Positions 56,547 to 64,000 of a stretch of DNA of 64,000 nucleotides are shown here, one piece after another. Origin of the DNA: Actinopolymorpha sp. NPDC004070 (GTDB lineage Bacteria > Actinomycetota > Actinomycetes > Propionibacteriales > Actinopolymorphaceae); assembly GCF_040610475.1 (NCBI RefSeq), contig NZ_JBEXMJ010000002.1, positions 341,541 to 405,540 on the forward strand. Reading direction: 5' to 3'. The notes under the pieces are model-generated. The model did no database searches, was not told where the DNA came from, and saw only the letters and a program-made list of their open reading frames with translations. The translations under genes and the position numbers were made by a program. How positions within the stretch are numbered: the first letter of the stretch is position 1; each line of letters opens with the position of its first letter.

Positions 56547-57983
56547 TCACCGGCGTACCACCACTACCTGGGTCAGGGCGTCTTCGGTCGGCGCGGGCGG
56601 CAGGACGGTGGCCGGCCTTCGCGCGAAGTCGCTGATCCGCAGCATCAGGGCGACCAGCGCCCAGTTGGCGACCAGCGAGGAACCTCCGTAGGACAGGAAC
56701 GGGGTGGTGAGGCCGGTGAGCGGGATCAGCTTGGTCACCCCGCCGATCACCACGAACACCTGGATCGCGAAGACCGAGGCGATGCCGGTGGCCAGCAGCT
56801 TGCCGTACTGGTCGCGGCAGACCAGGGCGGTGCGCAGGCCGCGTTCGACGATCACGCCGTACAGCAGCAGGATCGCCATCAGCCCGGTCAGGCCGAGCTC
56901 CTCACCGATCACCGCTGCGATGAAGTCGCTCTTGGCCAGCGGCACCAGTGTCGGGTGGCCCTCACCGAGCCCGCGGCCGAGCAGCCCGCCGTAGGCGAAG
57001 CCGTACAGCGACTGGATGATCTGGTACGCGCCGTTGGCGTTGGCCGGGTCGAACGGGTGCAGCCAGGCGTTGACGCGGTTGGCGATGTGGGAGAACTGCG
57101 AGATGCCGAGCTGGGTGGCGGCGATGTAGGCGAACCACGCGCCGCCTACGAACATCGTGCCGCCGAGGAACAGCCAGCCGGGGCGTTCGGTCGCGACGTA
57201 CAACATGATCACGAAGACGCCGAAGAACAGCACCGCGGTGCCCAGGTCGCGCTGGAACACCAGGATGGCCAGGCTGATCATCCAGGCGGACACGATCGGG
57301 CCAAGGTCGCGGCCGCGGGGCAGATCGATGCCGAGGAACCGCCGCCCGGCCAGGGCGAGCGCCTCCTTCTTGACCACGAGGTAGCCGGCGAAGAAGACGA
57401 TCAGCAGCATCTTCGCCACCTCGCCCGGCTGGAACGACAGCCCGGCGAACCGCACCCAGATCTGCGCGCCCTGGAAGCGCACCCCGATCCCGGGCACCAG
57501 CGGAAGGAGCAGCAGGGCCACACCCGCGAACAGCGCGGTGTAGGTGGCCCGCTGCAGCCACCGATGGTCGCGGATCAGCAGCAACATGGCGATGAACGCC
57601 GCCACGCCGACCGCGGTCCAGGTGAGCTGGGCGGGTGCGTCGACGTGGGGCATCGACTCACCGGCGTCCTGGGCCGCCTTGACCTTGGACAGGTCGAGCC
57701 GGTGGATCAGGGCAAGGCCGAGGCCGTTGAGCAGGACGACACAGGGCAGCAGGATCGGGTCGGCGTACGGCGCGCGGTAGCGGACCACGACGTGGGCGAT
57801 GCCCACCAGCAGGACGAGACCCAGGGCGTACGACACGATCTGCGGGGAGACGTGACCGGTCACCGCGACGCCGACGATGGCGTACGCACCGACGGCGACT
57901 CCCAGCGCGAGGACGAGCAGGACCAGCTCGGCACCGCGGCGCCTGCGGGGCTGCACGGGGTTGGTCTGCTGAGTGTCGCTCAC
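56547..57983 (-). CDS. rodA: RodA/FtsW/SpoVE-family peptidoglycan polymerase
   Basis: A 478-residue SEDS glycosyltransferase with about 12 membrane segments. The family motifs are FQPGEVAKMLLIVFFA, FQRDLGTAVLFFGVF, KSDFIAAVIGEELGLTG and GLTTPFLSYGGSSLVANW. It polymerises glycan strands that PbpA crosslinks. GTG 57983 overlaps the pstP stop (GTGA); pbpA follows after 7 bases. Confidence 0.95.
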   Translation of the reverse strand: MSDTQQTNPVQPRRRRGAELVLLVLALGVAVGAYAIVGVAVTGHVSPQIVSYALGLVLLVGIAHVVVRYRAPYADPILLPCVVLLNGLGLALIHRLDLSKVKAAQDAGESMPHVDAPAQLTWTAVGVAAFIAMLLLIRDHRWLQRATYTALFAGVALLLLPLVPGIGVRFQGAQIWVRFAGLSFQPGEVAKMLLIVFFAGYLVVKKEALALAGRRFLGIDLPRGRDLGPIVSAWMISLAILVFQRDLGTAVLFFGVFVIMLYVATERPGWLFLGGTMFVGGAWFAYIAATQLGISQFSHIANRVNAWLHPFDPANANGAYQIIQSLYGFAYGGLLGRGLGEGHPTLVPLAKSDFIAAVIGEELGLTGLMAILLLYGVIVERGLRTALVCRDQYGKLLATGIASVFAIQVFVVIGGVTKLIPLTGLTTPFLSYGGSSLVANWALVALMLRISDFARRPATVLPPAPTEDALTQVVVVRR

Positions 57984-59563
57984 TTCGTACCTGTCGGGGT
58001 CGGGGTCGGGGCCTCGCCGCCATCGCACTCGAGGGGGATGTCGGGTGCGCCGGCCGCGCGGTTGCCGGGCTGCGCCGGGGACTCGGTGACGGACGGCGAG
58101 GGCAGGGCGGCGTTGGCGTTCGGCGTCTTCGTGGGGCTCGGCCGGCCGGGTGTGGCCTTGCCGGTGGGCTTGGGCGTCGGGGTGGGTGTGGGCTTGGGAG
58201 TGCCCTGGGCGGAGCAGCGGCGGGCCACGTCGGACAGCATCGAGACGATGGCCCGGGCCTCACCGAGGTCGTTGGCCGTGATCGTGCTGGAAACCCGCTC
58301 GCGGTGGTACTGCGGGAGCTTGGCCAGGGTCAGCGGCTCGAGTTCGTAGAGCTGGGACACCCGCAGGCCGGGGATCTGCTGGGAGATCCCGCGGAAGATC
58401 GCCACCCGGGCGGCGGTGCCGGTGCCGCCGCTGTCCGCCGCGTCGGCGGGATAGGCGCCGACGTAGTACTGCTTCTGGGTCCAGTCGTACGCCCACCGGA
58501 CGCCGACCGCGAGCAGCGCCAGCACCGCCAGGATGCACAGGACGCGCACCAGCCACCGGAACCGCCGCCGCGGCGGGCGCGGTGCGTAGCGCAGCTCCTC
58601 CTCGCGGTCGGGGTCGCCGGGCACTCCGGCGTCGACGTCGGAGATCGCGACGTCGGTGTCGTCGGCACCGACGGTCCGTGGCCGGGTGAGGTCGTCGTCC
58701 TCGTCCAGGACGTCGTGGGTGGAGGTGGGGTGGGAGGAGGTGACGCTGTTGCCGCCGGCGCTGACCTCCGGGTCGACCGCGGCCACCGCGCCGACCAGGG
58801 CGATCGCCGTCGCAGCCGCACCCTGCCCGCCGTCGCGCTCGGGATCGACGACATCGGCCACCACGCAGGTCACGTTGTCGGGGCTGCCGTGGTCGAGAGC
58901 CGCCTCGATCAGGTTGGTCGCGGCCTCTTCCGGCGTGGCCGCCCGGCCGAGGATCTCCGCGATGACGGGGTCCTTGATCCCGGCGTTGTCCAGCCCGTCG
59001 GAGCAGACCAGGAACCGGTCGCCCGGGTCGACCTCGATCGGCTGGATGTCGGGTCGCGCGTCCTGGCGGCCCTCGAGCACCCGGATGATGAGCGACCGGT
59101 GCGGGTGGTACTCGGCCTCCTCCGGAGTGATCCGGCCCTCGTCGACCAGGCTCTGCACGAACGTGTGGTCGTGGGTGAGCATCCGCAGCCGGCCACCGCG
59201 CAGGAGGTAGGCGCGGGAGTCGCCGATGTGGGCGACGTGCGCGACGTGCCCGTCGAACAGGATCGCCGTCAGCGTCGTGCCCATGCCCTCCAGGTGCGGC
59301 TCGGTCTCGATGCGGGCGGCGATGCGCGAGTTGGCCTCGGCCGCGACCCGGTTGAGCTCCTCGTCGGGCTCCGCGTGCTCGGCCACGTCGAGGTCGCGCA
59401 CCGTGGTGATCGTGATGGCACTGGCGACGTCGCCTCCGACCGCGCCGCCCATCCCGTCGGCGACGGCGAGCAGATAGGGCCCGGCGTAGCCGGAGTCCTC
59501 GTTCCGCTTCTTCGGACCGAGACCGACGTCGGTGCGGGCGGCGTACCGGAGCGCGAGCGTCAT
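57980..59563 (-). CDS. pstP: PP2C-type serine/threonine phosphatase PstP
   Basis: A 527-residue phosphatase counteracting PknB. The PP2C domain (about 5-235) has RNEDSGY, ADGMGG, GDSRAYLLR, CSDGLDN and SPDNVTCVV, which hold the metal-binding aspartates. A disordered linker leads to a membrane segment (about 335-357) and an extracytoplasmic domain with a Thr/Pro-rich tail. The order fhaA-fhaB-pstP-rodA-pbpA-pknB is the classic actinobacterial operon. Confidence 0.94.
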   Translation of the reverse strand: MTLALRYAARTDVGLGPKKRNEDSGYAGPYLLAVADGMGGAVGGDVASAITITTVRDLDVAEHAEPDEELNRVAAEANSRIAARIETEPHLEGMGTTLTAILFDGHVAHVAHIGDSRAYLLRGGRLRMLTHDHTFVQSLVDEGRITPEEAEYHPHRSLIIRVLEGRQDARPDIQPIEVDPGDRFLVCSDGLDNAGIKDPVIAEILGRAATPEEAATNLIEAALDHGSPDNVTCVVADVVDPERDGGQGAAATAIALVGAVAAVDPEVSAGGNSVTSSHPTSTHDVLDEDDDLTRPRTVGADDTDVAISDVDAGVPGDPDREEELRYAPRPPRRRFRWLVRVLCILAVLALLAVGVRWAYDWTQKQYYVGAYPADAADSGGTGTAARVAIFRGISQQIPGLRVSQLYELEPLTLAKLPQYHRERVSSTITANDLGEARAIVSMLSDVARRCSAQGTPKPTPTPTPKPTGKATPGRPSPTKTPNANAALPSPSVTESPAQPGNRAAGAPDIPLECDGGEAPTPTPTGTK

Positions 59564-59698
59564 CCTGCCTTCTCTTGGCCGGGAGAGGTCGGAAGGTGGA
59601 CGCGGCGGGACCGGACACGACCGGCCCGCCGGACGGCACCGGGCAGCCCGGGCGTCACTCCGCTCATCCGTACAACCTCGCAGGTCATCGTGGCGCGC

Positions 59699-60175
59699 CT
59701 ACTTGTACAGCTCGATGATCGTCTTGCCGACGCGGACAGGGATGCCTGGCCCGACCGCGGTCGGACCGTGGATGCGCGACTCTCCCACAAAGGTGCCGTT
59801 GGTGGAGCCGAGGTCCTCGGCGTACCACGAGCCGGACTGCGGTCGCAGCACAGCATGCCGGGTGGAGACGTACTCGTCGTCGATCTGCAGCTCGCACTCC
59901 CCGCCCCGGCCGATCACCAGCGGCGAGTCGCCCAGCGGCACCTGCAGTCCCGAACTCGCCCCCTGGACCACCACCGCCGTCGTGGGCTCTCCTCGCTTGC
60001 GCCGCGGCGGCTTGGCGGGCTTGACCGGCTTCTTCTGCGGCCGGTCGGCCTTGCCCGATCCGCTGACCCGGGTGCCGAACAGGTCCGAACGGATCACCGA
60101 GACGGCGGACAGCACGAACAGCCAGAGCACCGCGAGGAAGCCCAGCTTGATGATGGTGAGGGTGAGTTCGGACAC
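59699..60175 (-). CDS. fhaB: FHA-domain protein FhaB (FipA-type)
   Basis: A 158-residue protein with an N-terminal membrane segment (about 8-28), a basic linker and an FHA phosphothreonine-binding domain. The FHA motifs are VIGRGGECELQIDDEYVSTRHAVLRP and DLGSTNGTFVG. It reads phosphorylation by PknB and links it to division and wall proteins. GTG 60175 overlaps the fhaA stop by one base. Confidence 0.93.
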   Translation of the reverse strand: MSELTLTIIKLGFLAVLWLFVLSAVSVIRSDLFGTRVSGSGKADRPQKKPVKPAKPPRRKRGEPTTAVVVQGASSGLQVPLGDSPLVIGRGGECELQIDDEYVSTRHAVLRPQSGSWYAEDLGSTNGTFVGESRIHGPTAVGPGIPVRVGKTIIELYK

Positions 60176-61020
60176 TACCGCTGCGCTCCGTCCGGGTGGC
60201 GCAGGACGAGGAGCGTGTTGCCGAGCAGGATCTGACTGCCCTCCCGAAGCGGCGCGTAGTCGACGCGCTGCCCGTTGACCACGATCCCGTTGGTGGAACC
60301 GAGATCGTGGATGGTGACGGTGTAACGGGGGCCTTCCTGCACCACGCGGATCTCGGCGTGCCTGCGGGAGACGCCCGGATCGGTGATGCGGAGGTCGGCT
60401 TCGGTGCCCCGGCCGAGCACGGCGCCCGGCGGCTCCAGCGGGTGCCGCTGGCCGTTGACCTCGAGGTAGGGGGCGGGCGCGGGTGCCCGTCGCTGACCGG
60501 GGCCGTTGCCCGGCGGCGCGTGTCCCGGCCCGTGGCCGGGTCTCGGCCCCTGACCCTGTCCGGGACCCGGACCCTGGCCCGGTCCGCGCGGCGGGCCACC
60601 CGGACCCGGCCGGCGGTCCGGCGAGGGCTGACGGCGACCGGGCGTGACCTGGGCGACGGCGCTGCTGCGGACCCGGAACCGTCCGGTGGACAGTCCGTCC
60701 TGGCGCTCGAACGAGACGGTGACCGGGCCGGTGAACGCGTAGCTCTGGTTGCTGGCGTGCCGGCTCACCACCTCGGCGAGCTCCTTGCTGAGGGTCTGGT
60801 CGTAGGGTGCTAGCCGTTCGTGGTCGCTCGGTGACAGCTCGACAACGAAGTCGTTGGGGACCAGGCTGGAGTCGCGGGACAGCACCTGGGCGGAGTTGTC
60901 GAGCTCCCGCTGCAGCGCGGAGGCGATCTCGACCGGCTGGACGGCCGAGCGGAAAACGCGCGCGAAGGTTCCCGTCACGATGCCTTCCAGGCCACGCTCA
61001 AAGCGTCGAAAGACTCCCAC
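60175..61020 (-). CDS. fhaA: FHA-domain protein FhaA (DUF3662 + FHA)
   Basis: A 281-residue protein. The N-terminal DUF3662 domain (about 1-120, starting GVFRRFERGLEGIVTGTFARVFRS) is followed by a ~60-residue Gly/Pro/Gln-rich linker. An FHA domain (about 200-278) has GRGTEADLRITDPGVSRRHAEIR and DLGSTNGIVVNG. In mycobacteria it binds phosphorylated MviN and CwlM. GTG 61020 has AAGGAGGT five bases upstream and is the first gene of the operon. Confidence 0.94.
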   Translation of the reverse strand: MGVFRRFERGLEGIVTGTFARVFRSAVQPVEIASALQRELDNSAQVLSRDSSLVPNDFVVELSPSDHERLAPYDQTLSKELAEVVSRHASNQSYAFTGPVTVSFERQDGLSTGRFRVRSSAVAQVTPGRRQPSPDRRPGPGGPPRGPGQGPGPGQGQGPRPGHGPGHAPPGNGPGQRRAPAPAPYLEVNGQRHPLEPPGAVLGRGTEADLRITDPGVSRRHAEIRVVQEGPRYTVTIHDLGSTNGIVVNGQRVDYAPLREGSQILLGNTLLVLRHPDGAQR

Positions 61021-61351
61021 AGGTACCTCCTTCCCGTACCAGCGCCGGCCATGTTCGCGTCGATCGTAACTGTCGTTCCAGAGTGCGGCTGACTCCAACC
61101 ACCCCCTGGGGGTTCTCGGGCGTACGACGGGACCCTCGCCGATCCGTCAGGACACCGCCCCGGGAGCTGTCGAGGAGCCGCCGGGGTGCTGCCACAGGTC
61201 CAGGGACGTTCTACACGCCGACGCCCCCGGAACGTCGCGTGCCGTCGGCCGGACAAGTGTGGCGAGCTGGGGACAACGTCGCCAGTGGGCCCGTGCTAGC
61301 CTCTAGGCGCTCCAGATCACCGCGGTGCGGCGTGACGGGGTTGCAGTGTGC
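61021..61351. other. Divergent region between fhaA and tRNA-Leu
   Basis: This 331-base region must carry the promoter of the fhaA-to-pknB operon on the minus strand and that of tRNA-Leu on the plus strand. A short palindrome ACCCCCTGGGGGT lies at 61101-61113. No protein gene is evident and no promoter was assigned. Confidence 0.45.
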
Positions 61352-61438
61352 GCGCGAGTGGCGGAATAGGCAGACGCGCAGGATTCAGGTTCCTGTGCCC
61401 GCAAGGGCGTGGGGGTTCAACTCCCCCCTCGCGCACCA
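61352..61438 (+). tRNA. tRNA-Leu (anticodon CAG)
   Basis: A class II tRNA with acceptor GCGCGAG pairing CTCGCGC and discriminator A at 61435; CCA is encoded at 61436-61438. The anticodon arm CAGGA-TTCAGGT-TCCTG has CAG at 61386-61388. The long variable arm TGCCCGCAAGGGCG is typical of leucine tRNAs. Confidence 0.97.
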
Positions 61439-61444
61439 GCTACG

Positions 61445-61479
61445 AACTCTCCCGGCCTCCATCGGCCGGGAGAGTTTTT
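61445..61479 (+). terminator. Rho-independent terminator of tRNA-Leu
   Basis: CTCTCCCGGCC (61447-61457) pairs perfectly with GGCCGGGAGAG (61464-61474) across a six-base loop and is followed by five T residues at 61475-61479. It begins 8 bases after the tRNA and is the clearest intrinsic terminator in the window. Confidence 0.93.
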
Positions 61480-61552
61480 CGTTGTCTCCCTGTTGGATCC
61501 GGCCCGGTGATTCGGGACGAAAGGCGTACAACCTCCCGGTCCGGGGGGACAC

Positions 61553-62896
61553 GTGTGGCACTGTGGGGAGATGGCGCAGACGTGGGCAGGGCTGGACCGG
61601 CATGCCCTCGATCCGGACGATCCCGAGTCCGCCGACTCTCTGTGCGCACGGATCGACGCCGCCGCCGACCTGCACGCGTTCGTCGCCGAGCCCGGACGGC
61701 GTGAGCGCCTACGGCGCGATCTCCGCGATCTCACCGCTCTGGCCGGCTCCGGCACGGGTCACGGTCTCGACAGGCCCGCGCTCTTCGGCGTCCCGGTCGG
61801 GGTGAAGGACATCTTGCACGTCGACGGACTGCCCACGGCCGCCGGATCGCGGCTGCCGCCGGAGGTGCTCGCCGGTCCCGAGGGCGGTGCGGTCACCCGG
61901 CTCCGGGACGCCGGCGCGGTGCTGGCGGGCAAGACGGTGACCGCGGAGTTCGCCTCCGTGGCGCCCGGGCCCACCCGTAACCCGCACCGGCCGGGTCACA
62001 CGCCCGGCGGTTCCAGCAGCGGGTCCGCGGCGGCAGTGGCCGCCGGACTGGTGCCGCTGGCGCTGGGTACGCAGACGGTCGGCTCGGTGCTGCGCCCGGC
62101 GGCGTACTGCGGGATCGTCGGCTTCAAGCCCGGTCACGGCCGGATCCCGGCCGACGGACTGGTGCCGAACGCCCCGACCTTCGACACGGTCGGCATCCTC
62201 GCCGTCGACGTGGACACCGCGGCCAGGGCGGCCGGCGTCCTGTGCACGGACTGGCGCCCGGACCTGGTGGCCGATCCGCCGTCGCGGGGGCTCCCCGTGC
62301 TCGGCGTACCCGACGGTGCTTACCTGCGGCAGGCGACCCCGGCGGCCCGGCAGGCGTTCGCCGCGCAGGTGGAGACGCTGACCGCCGCCGGTTACACCGT
62401 CCGCCGGATCGGGATGCTCGACGACGTCGACGAGGTCAACCGGCGCAACCGGACGATCAACGGCTTCGAGTTCGCGCGGGTGCACGAGCGCTGGTTCGCG
62501 GCGTACGCCGATCTCTACCACCCGCTGACGGCCGCCGCGGTCCGCGACGGACAGCGGGTGTCCGAGGCCGAGTACGCCGACGCGCTGGCACGGCGGCAGC
62601 ACTTCGCCGACGACCTGGTGCGGCGCATGGACGCCGAGGGGATCGACGGGTGGATCGCACCCGCGGCGACCGGACCCGCCCCGGCGAGCCTGGACTCCAC
62701 CGGAAGCCCGCTGATGACGCTGCCCTGGACCCAGGCCAGGCTTCCGTCGGTGAGCGTGCCGGCCGGTCTGGTCGACGGGCTGCCGGTCGGGCTGCAGTGC
62801 GTGGGCCGCCCGGGCGCCGACGAGACCCTGCTGGCCTGGGCGCGGCGGTTGGCAGCCGCCATGGGAACTACCCGACGACGCGAAGGACTTCGATGA
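61553..62896 (+). CDS. Amidase-signature-family hydrolase
   Basis: A protein of about 447 residues with the amidase signature catalytic triad: lysine in GVPVGVKDILHVDG, cis-serine in TPGGSSSGSAAAVAAGLVPLALGTQT and the nucleophilic serine in TVGSVLRPAAYCGIVGFKPG. A GatA role is unlikely, since the gene stands apart from gatB/C. The substrate is an unknown amide. GTG 61553 follows GGGGGG at a workable distance; ATG 61571 is an alternative but its GGGGAG abuts the codon. It overlaps the next gene (ATGA). Confidence 0.88.
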   Translation: MWHCGEMAQTWAGLDRHALDPDDPESADSLCARIDAAADLHAFVAEPGRRERLRRDLRDLTALAGSGTGHGLDRPALFGVPVGVKDILHVDGLPTAAGSRLPPEVLAGPEGGAVTRLRDAGAVLAGKTVTAEFASVAPGPTRNPHRPGHTPGGSSSGSAAAVAAGLVPLALGTQTVGSVLRPAAYCGIVGFKPGHGRIPADGLVPNAPTFDTVGILAVDVDTAARAAGVLCTDWRPDLVADPPSRGLPVLGVPDGAYLRQATPAARQAFAAQVETLTAAGYTVRRIGMLDDVDEVNRRNRTINGFEFARVHERWFAAYADLYHPLTAAAVRDGQRVSEAEYADALARRQHFADDLVRRMDAEGIDGWIAPAATGPAPASLDSTGSPLMTLPWTQARLPSVSVPAGLVDGLPVGLQCVGRPGADETLLAWARRLAAAMGTTRRREGLR

Positions 62897-63828
62897 GCGG
62901 TTCGCAGATTGTGGCCATGGGCCACTACCAGCCCCCGAAGGTGCTCACCAACGACGACATCGCCCGGCTGGTCGACACCAACGACGAGTGGATCCAGAGC
63001 AGGGTCGGCATCCGTACCCGCCACATCGCCGAGTCGGAGACGGTGGACGAGATGGCGGCCGCCGCGGCGGAGAAGGCGCTGTCGGCCTCAGGGCACACCG
63101 CGGGCGAGGTCGACCTGGTGGTCGTCGCCACCTGCACCGCGGTCGACCGGTCGCCGAGCATGGCCGCCCGGGTCGCCGCCCGCCTCGGGATCGCCGCACC
63201 GGCGGCGTACGACATCAACACCGCCTGCTCGGGGTTCTGCTACGCGCTCGCCACCGCCGATCACGCCATCCGGGCCGGTGCGGCGCGCGCGGCGCTCGTG
63301 ATCGGGTCGGAGAAGCTGTCGGAGGTCACCGACTGGACCGACCGGTCGACCTGCATCCTGGTCGGCGACGGAGCCGGTGCCGCGGTGGTGACCGCGTCGG
63401 AGGAGCCGGGGATCGGGCCTGTGGTGTGGGGTTCGGCGCCGGAACTGGGCGACGCGGTGCGCATCGAGGGCCAGCCCGGGGTGTTCAGCCAGGAGGGCCA
63501 GGCGGTGTTCCGCTGGGCGACCACGAAGCTCGCGCCGATCGCCCGGGAGGTGTGCGCGCGGGCCGGCGTCGCCCCGGCCGACCTCGCCGCGGTCGTACCC
63601 CACCAGGCCAACCTGCGCATCATCGAGCCGCTGGTACGCCAGCTCGGCGCGACGAACGCGGTGCTCGCCCGGGACCTGGTGGAGTCGGGCAACACCTCGG
63701 CGGCCAGCGTGCCGCTGGCGCTGTCGAAGCTGGTCGAACGCGGCGAGGTGCCGACGGGTGCGCCGGCGTTGCTGTTCGGGTTCGGCGGCGGACTGGCGTA
63801 CGCCGGACAGGTGGTGCGCTGCCCCTGA
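62893..63828 (+). CDS. 3-oxoacyl-ACP synthase III-like ketosynthase
   Basis: A 311-residue thiolase-fold enzyme of the FabH family with a complete Cys-His-Asn triad: Cys in NTACSGFCYAL, His in VVPHQANLRI and Asn in ESGNTSAASVPLAL. FabH starts fatty-acid synthesis from acyl-CoA and malonyl-ACP. This copy is outside a fab cluster and coupled to an amidase gene, so it may be a specialised paralogue. ATG 62893 with GAAGGA upstream. Confidence 0.88.
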   Translation: MSGSQIVAMGHYQPPKVLTNDDIARLVDTNDEWIQSRVGIRTRHIAESETVDEMAAAAAEKALSASGHTAGEVDLVVVATCTAVDRSPSMAARVAARLGIAAPAAYDINTACSGFCYALATADHAIRAGAARAALVIGSEKLSEVTDWTDRSTCILVGDGAGAAVVTASEEPGIGPVVWGSAPELGDAVRIEGQPGVFSQEGQAVFRWATTKLAPIAREVCARAGVAPADLAAVVPHQANLRIIEPLVRQLGATNAVLARDLVESGNTSAASVPLALSKLVERGEVPTGAPALLFGFGGGLAYAGQVVRCP

Positions 63829-63874
63829 CCGAGGGGCTGTCCCGCTGACCCTGACCGAGGCTCCGGAGGTGACT

Positions 63875-64000
63875 CAGGAGCCGAGGTTGCCCCGGATCCG
63901 CTCCAGCGCCCGGATCAGCGCCGCGCGGTCGTCCTCGTCGAACCCGGCCAGCGCCCGGTCCGACAGCGCCCGCGTCTCCGCGTCCAGGACGCCCTCGAGT
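63875..64000 (-). CDS. C-terminal end of a MarR-type regulator (partial)
   Basis: The last ~41 codons of a minus-strand gene read ETRALSDRALAGFDEDDRAALIRALERIRGNLGS before a TGA at 63875-63877. This matches the final dimerisation helix of MarR-family repressors. The rest lies outside the window, so the family call is tentative. It converges on the FabH-like gene. Confidence 0.5.

Overview
This window is the replication-origin region of a high-GC Gram-positive (actinobacterial) chromosome. The evidence is the uniformly high GC content, frequent GTG starts with GTGA or ATGA stop/start overlaps, and an order diagnostic for Actinobacteria: cwlM – (GNAT) – parB – parA – rsmG – jag – yidC – yidD – rnpA – rpmH – [oriC] – dnaA – [oriC] – dnaN – gnd – recF – DUF721 – gyrB – gyrA – DUF3566 – tRNA-Ile – DLW-39 – tRNA-Ala. 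About 20 kb downstream comes the conserved ppiA – rhomboid – crgA – DUF881 – pabA – pknB – pbpA – rodA – pstP – fhaB – fhaA – tRNA-Leu cell-wall and division block. The lineage looks like a Propionibacteriales or related actinomycete, but the sequence alone does not fix genus. No insertion sequence, prophage, CRISPR array or rRNA was seen.

Layout. 1-6 kb: a CwlM-type amidase-fold protein, a GNAT with a tiny membrane protein, a PLP aminotransferase and a D-Ala-D-Ala ligase. 5.8-13 kb: parB, an extraordinary parA and rsmG, carrying five perfect parS sites. 13-15.5 kb: protein-insertion and RNA-processing genes (jag/khpB, yidC, yidD, rnpA, rpmH). 15.5-18.2 kb: the bipartite origin around dnaA. 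18-28.5 kb: dnaN to gyrA and two tRNAs. 28.5-35 kb: accessory genes, including a kaiB-kaiC pair, a decayed MFS transporter, a NUDIX hydrolase and two sigma factor genes. 35-39 kb: a sigma factor/anti-sigma pair facing an Asp23/AmaP envelope-stress operon. 39-48 kb: metabolic and transport genes, including an alpha/beta-hydrolase–ABC ATPase fusion and a second ABC exporter. 48-61.4 kb: the ppiA-to-fhaA block. 61.5-64 kb: an amidase, a FabH-like enzyme and the end of a MarR-type regulator.

The most unusual object is parA. The only reading frame that joins rsmG to parB is open for 1,791 codons. It starts at a GTG coupled to the rsmG stop and ends at an ATGA overlap with parB. The Walker ATPase occupies only about the last 300 residues. 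The preceding ~1,490 residues are acidic, Ser/Glu/Ala/Gly/Pro-rich and apparently disordered, and four parS sites are embedded in them, read as VSRET or FHVK. Segregation (ParABS), initiation (DnaA, DnaN) and wall growth (PknB, PbpA, RodA, CrgA, CwlM, Fha proteins) are all encoded within about 60 kb of the origin.

Other points of interest are KaiB/KaiC homologues without kaiA, a zinc-finger anti-sigma/Asp23 hybrid, a membrane-spanning hydrolase–ABC fusion, and two DnaA-box-rich stretches away from oriC: a 12-bp-phased array at 46.2 kb and a cluster at 50.7-51.0 kb.
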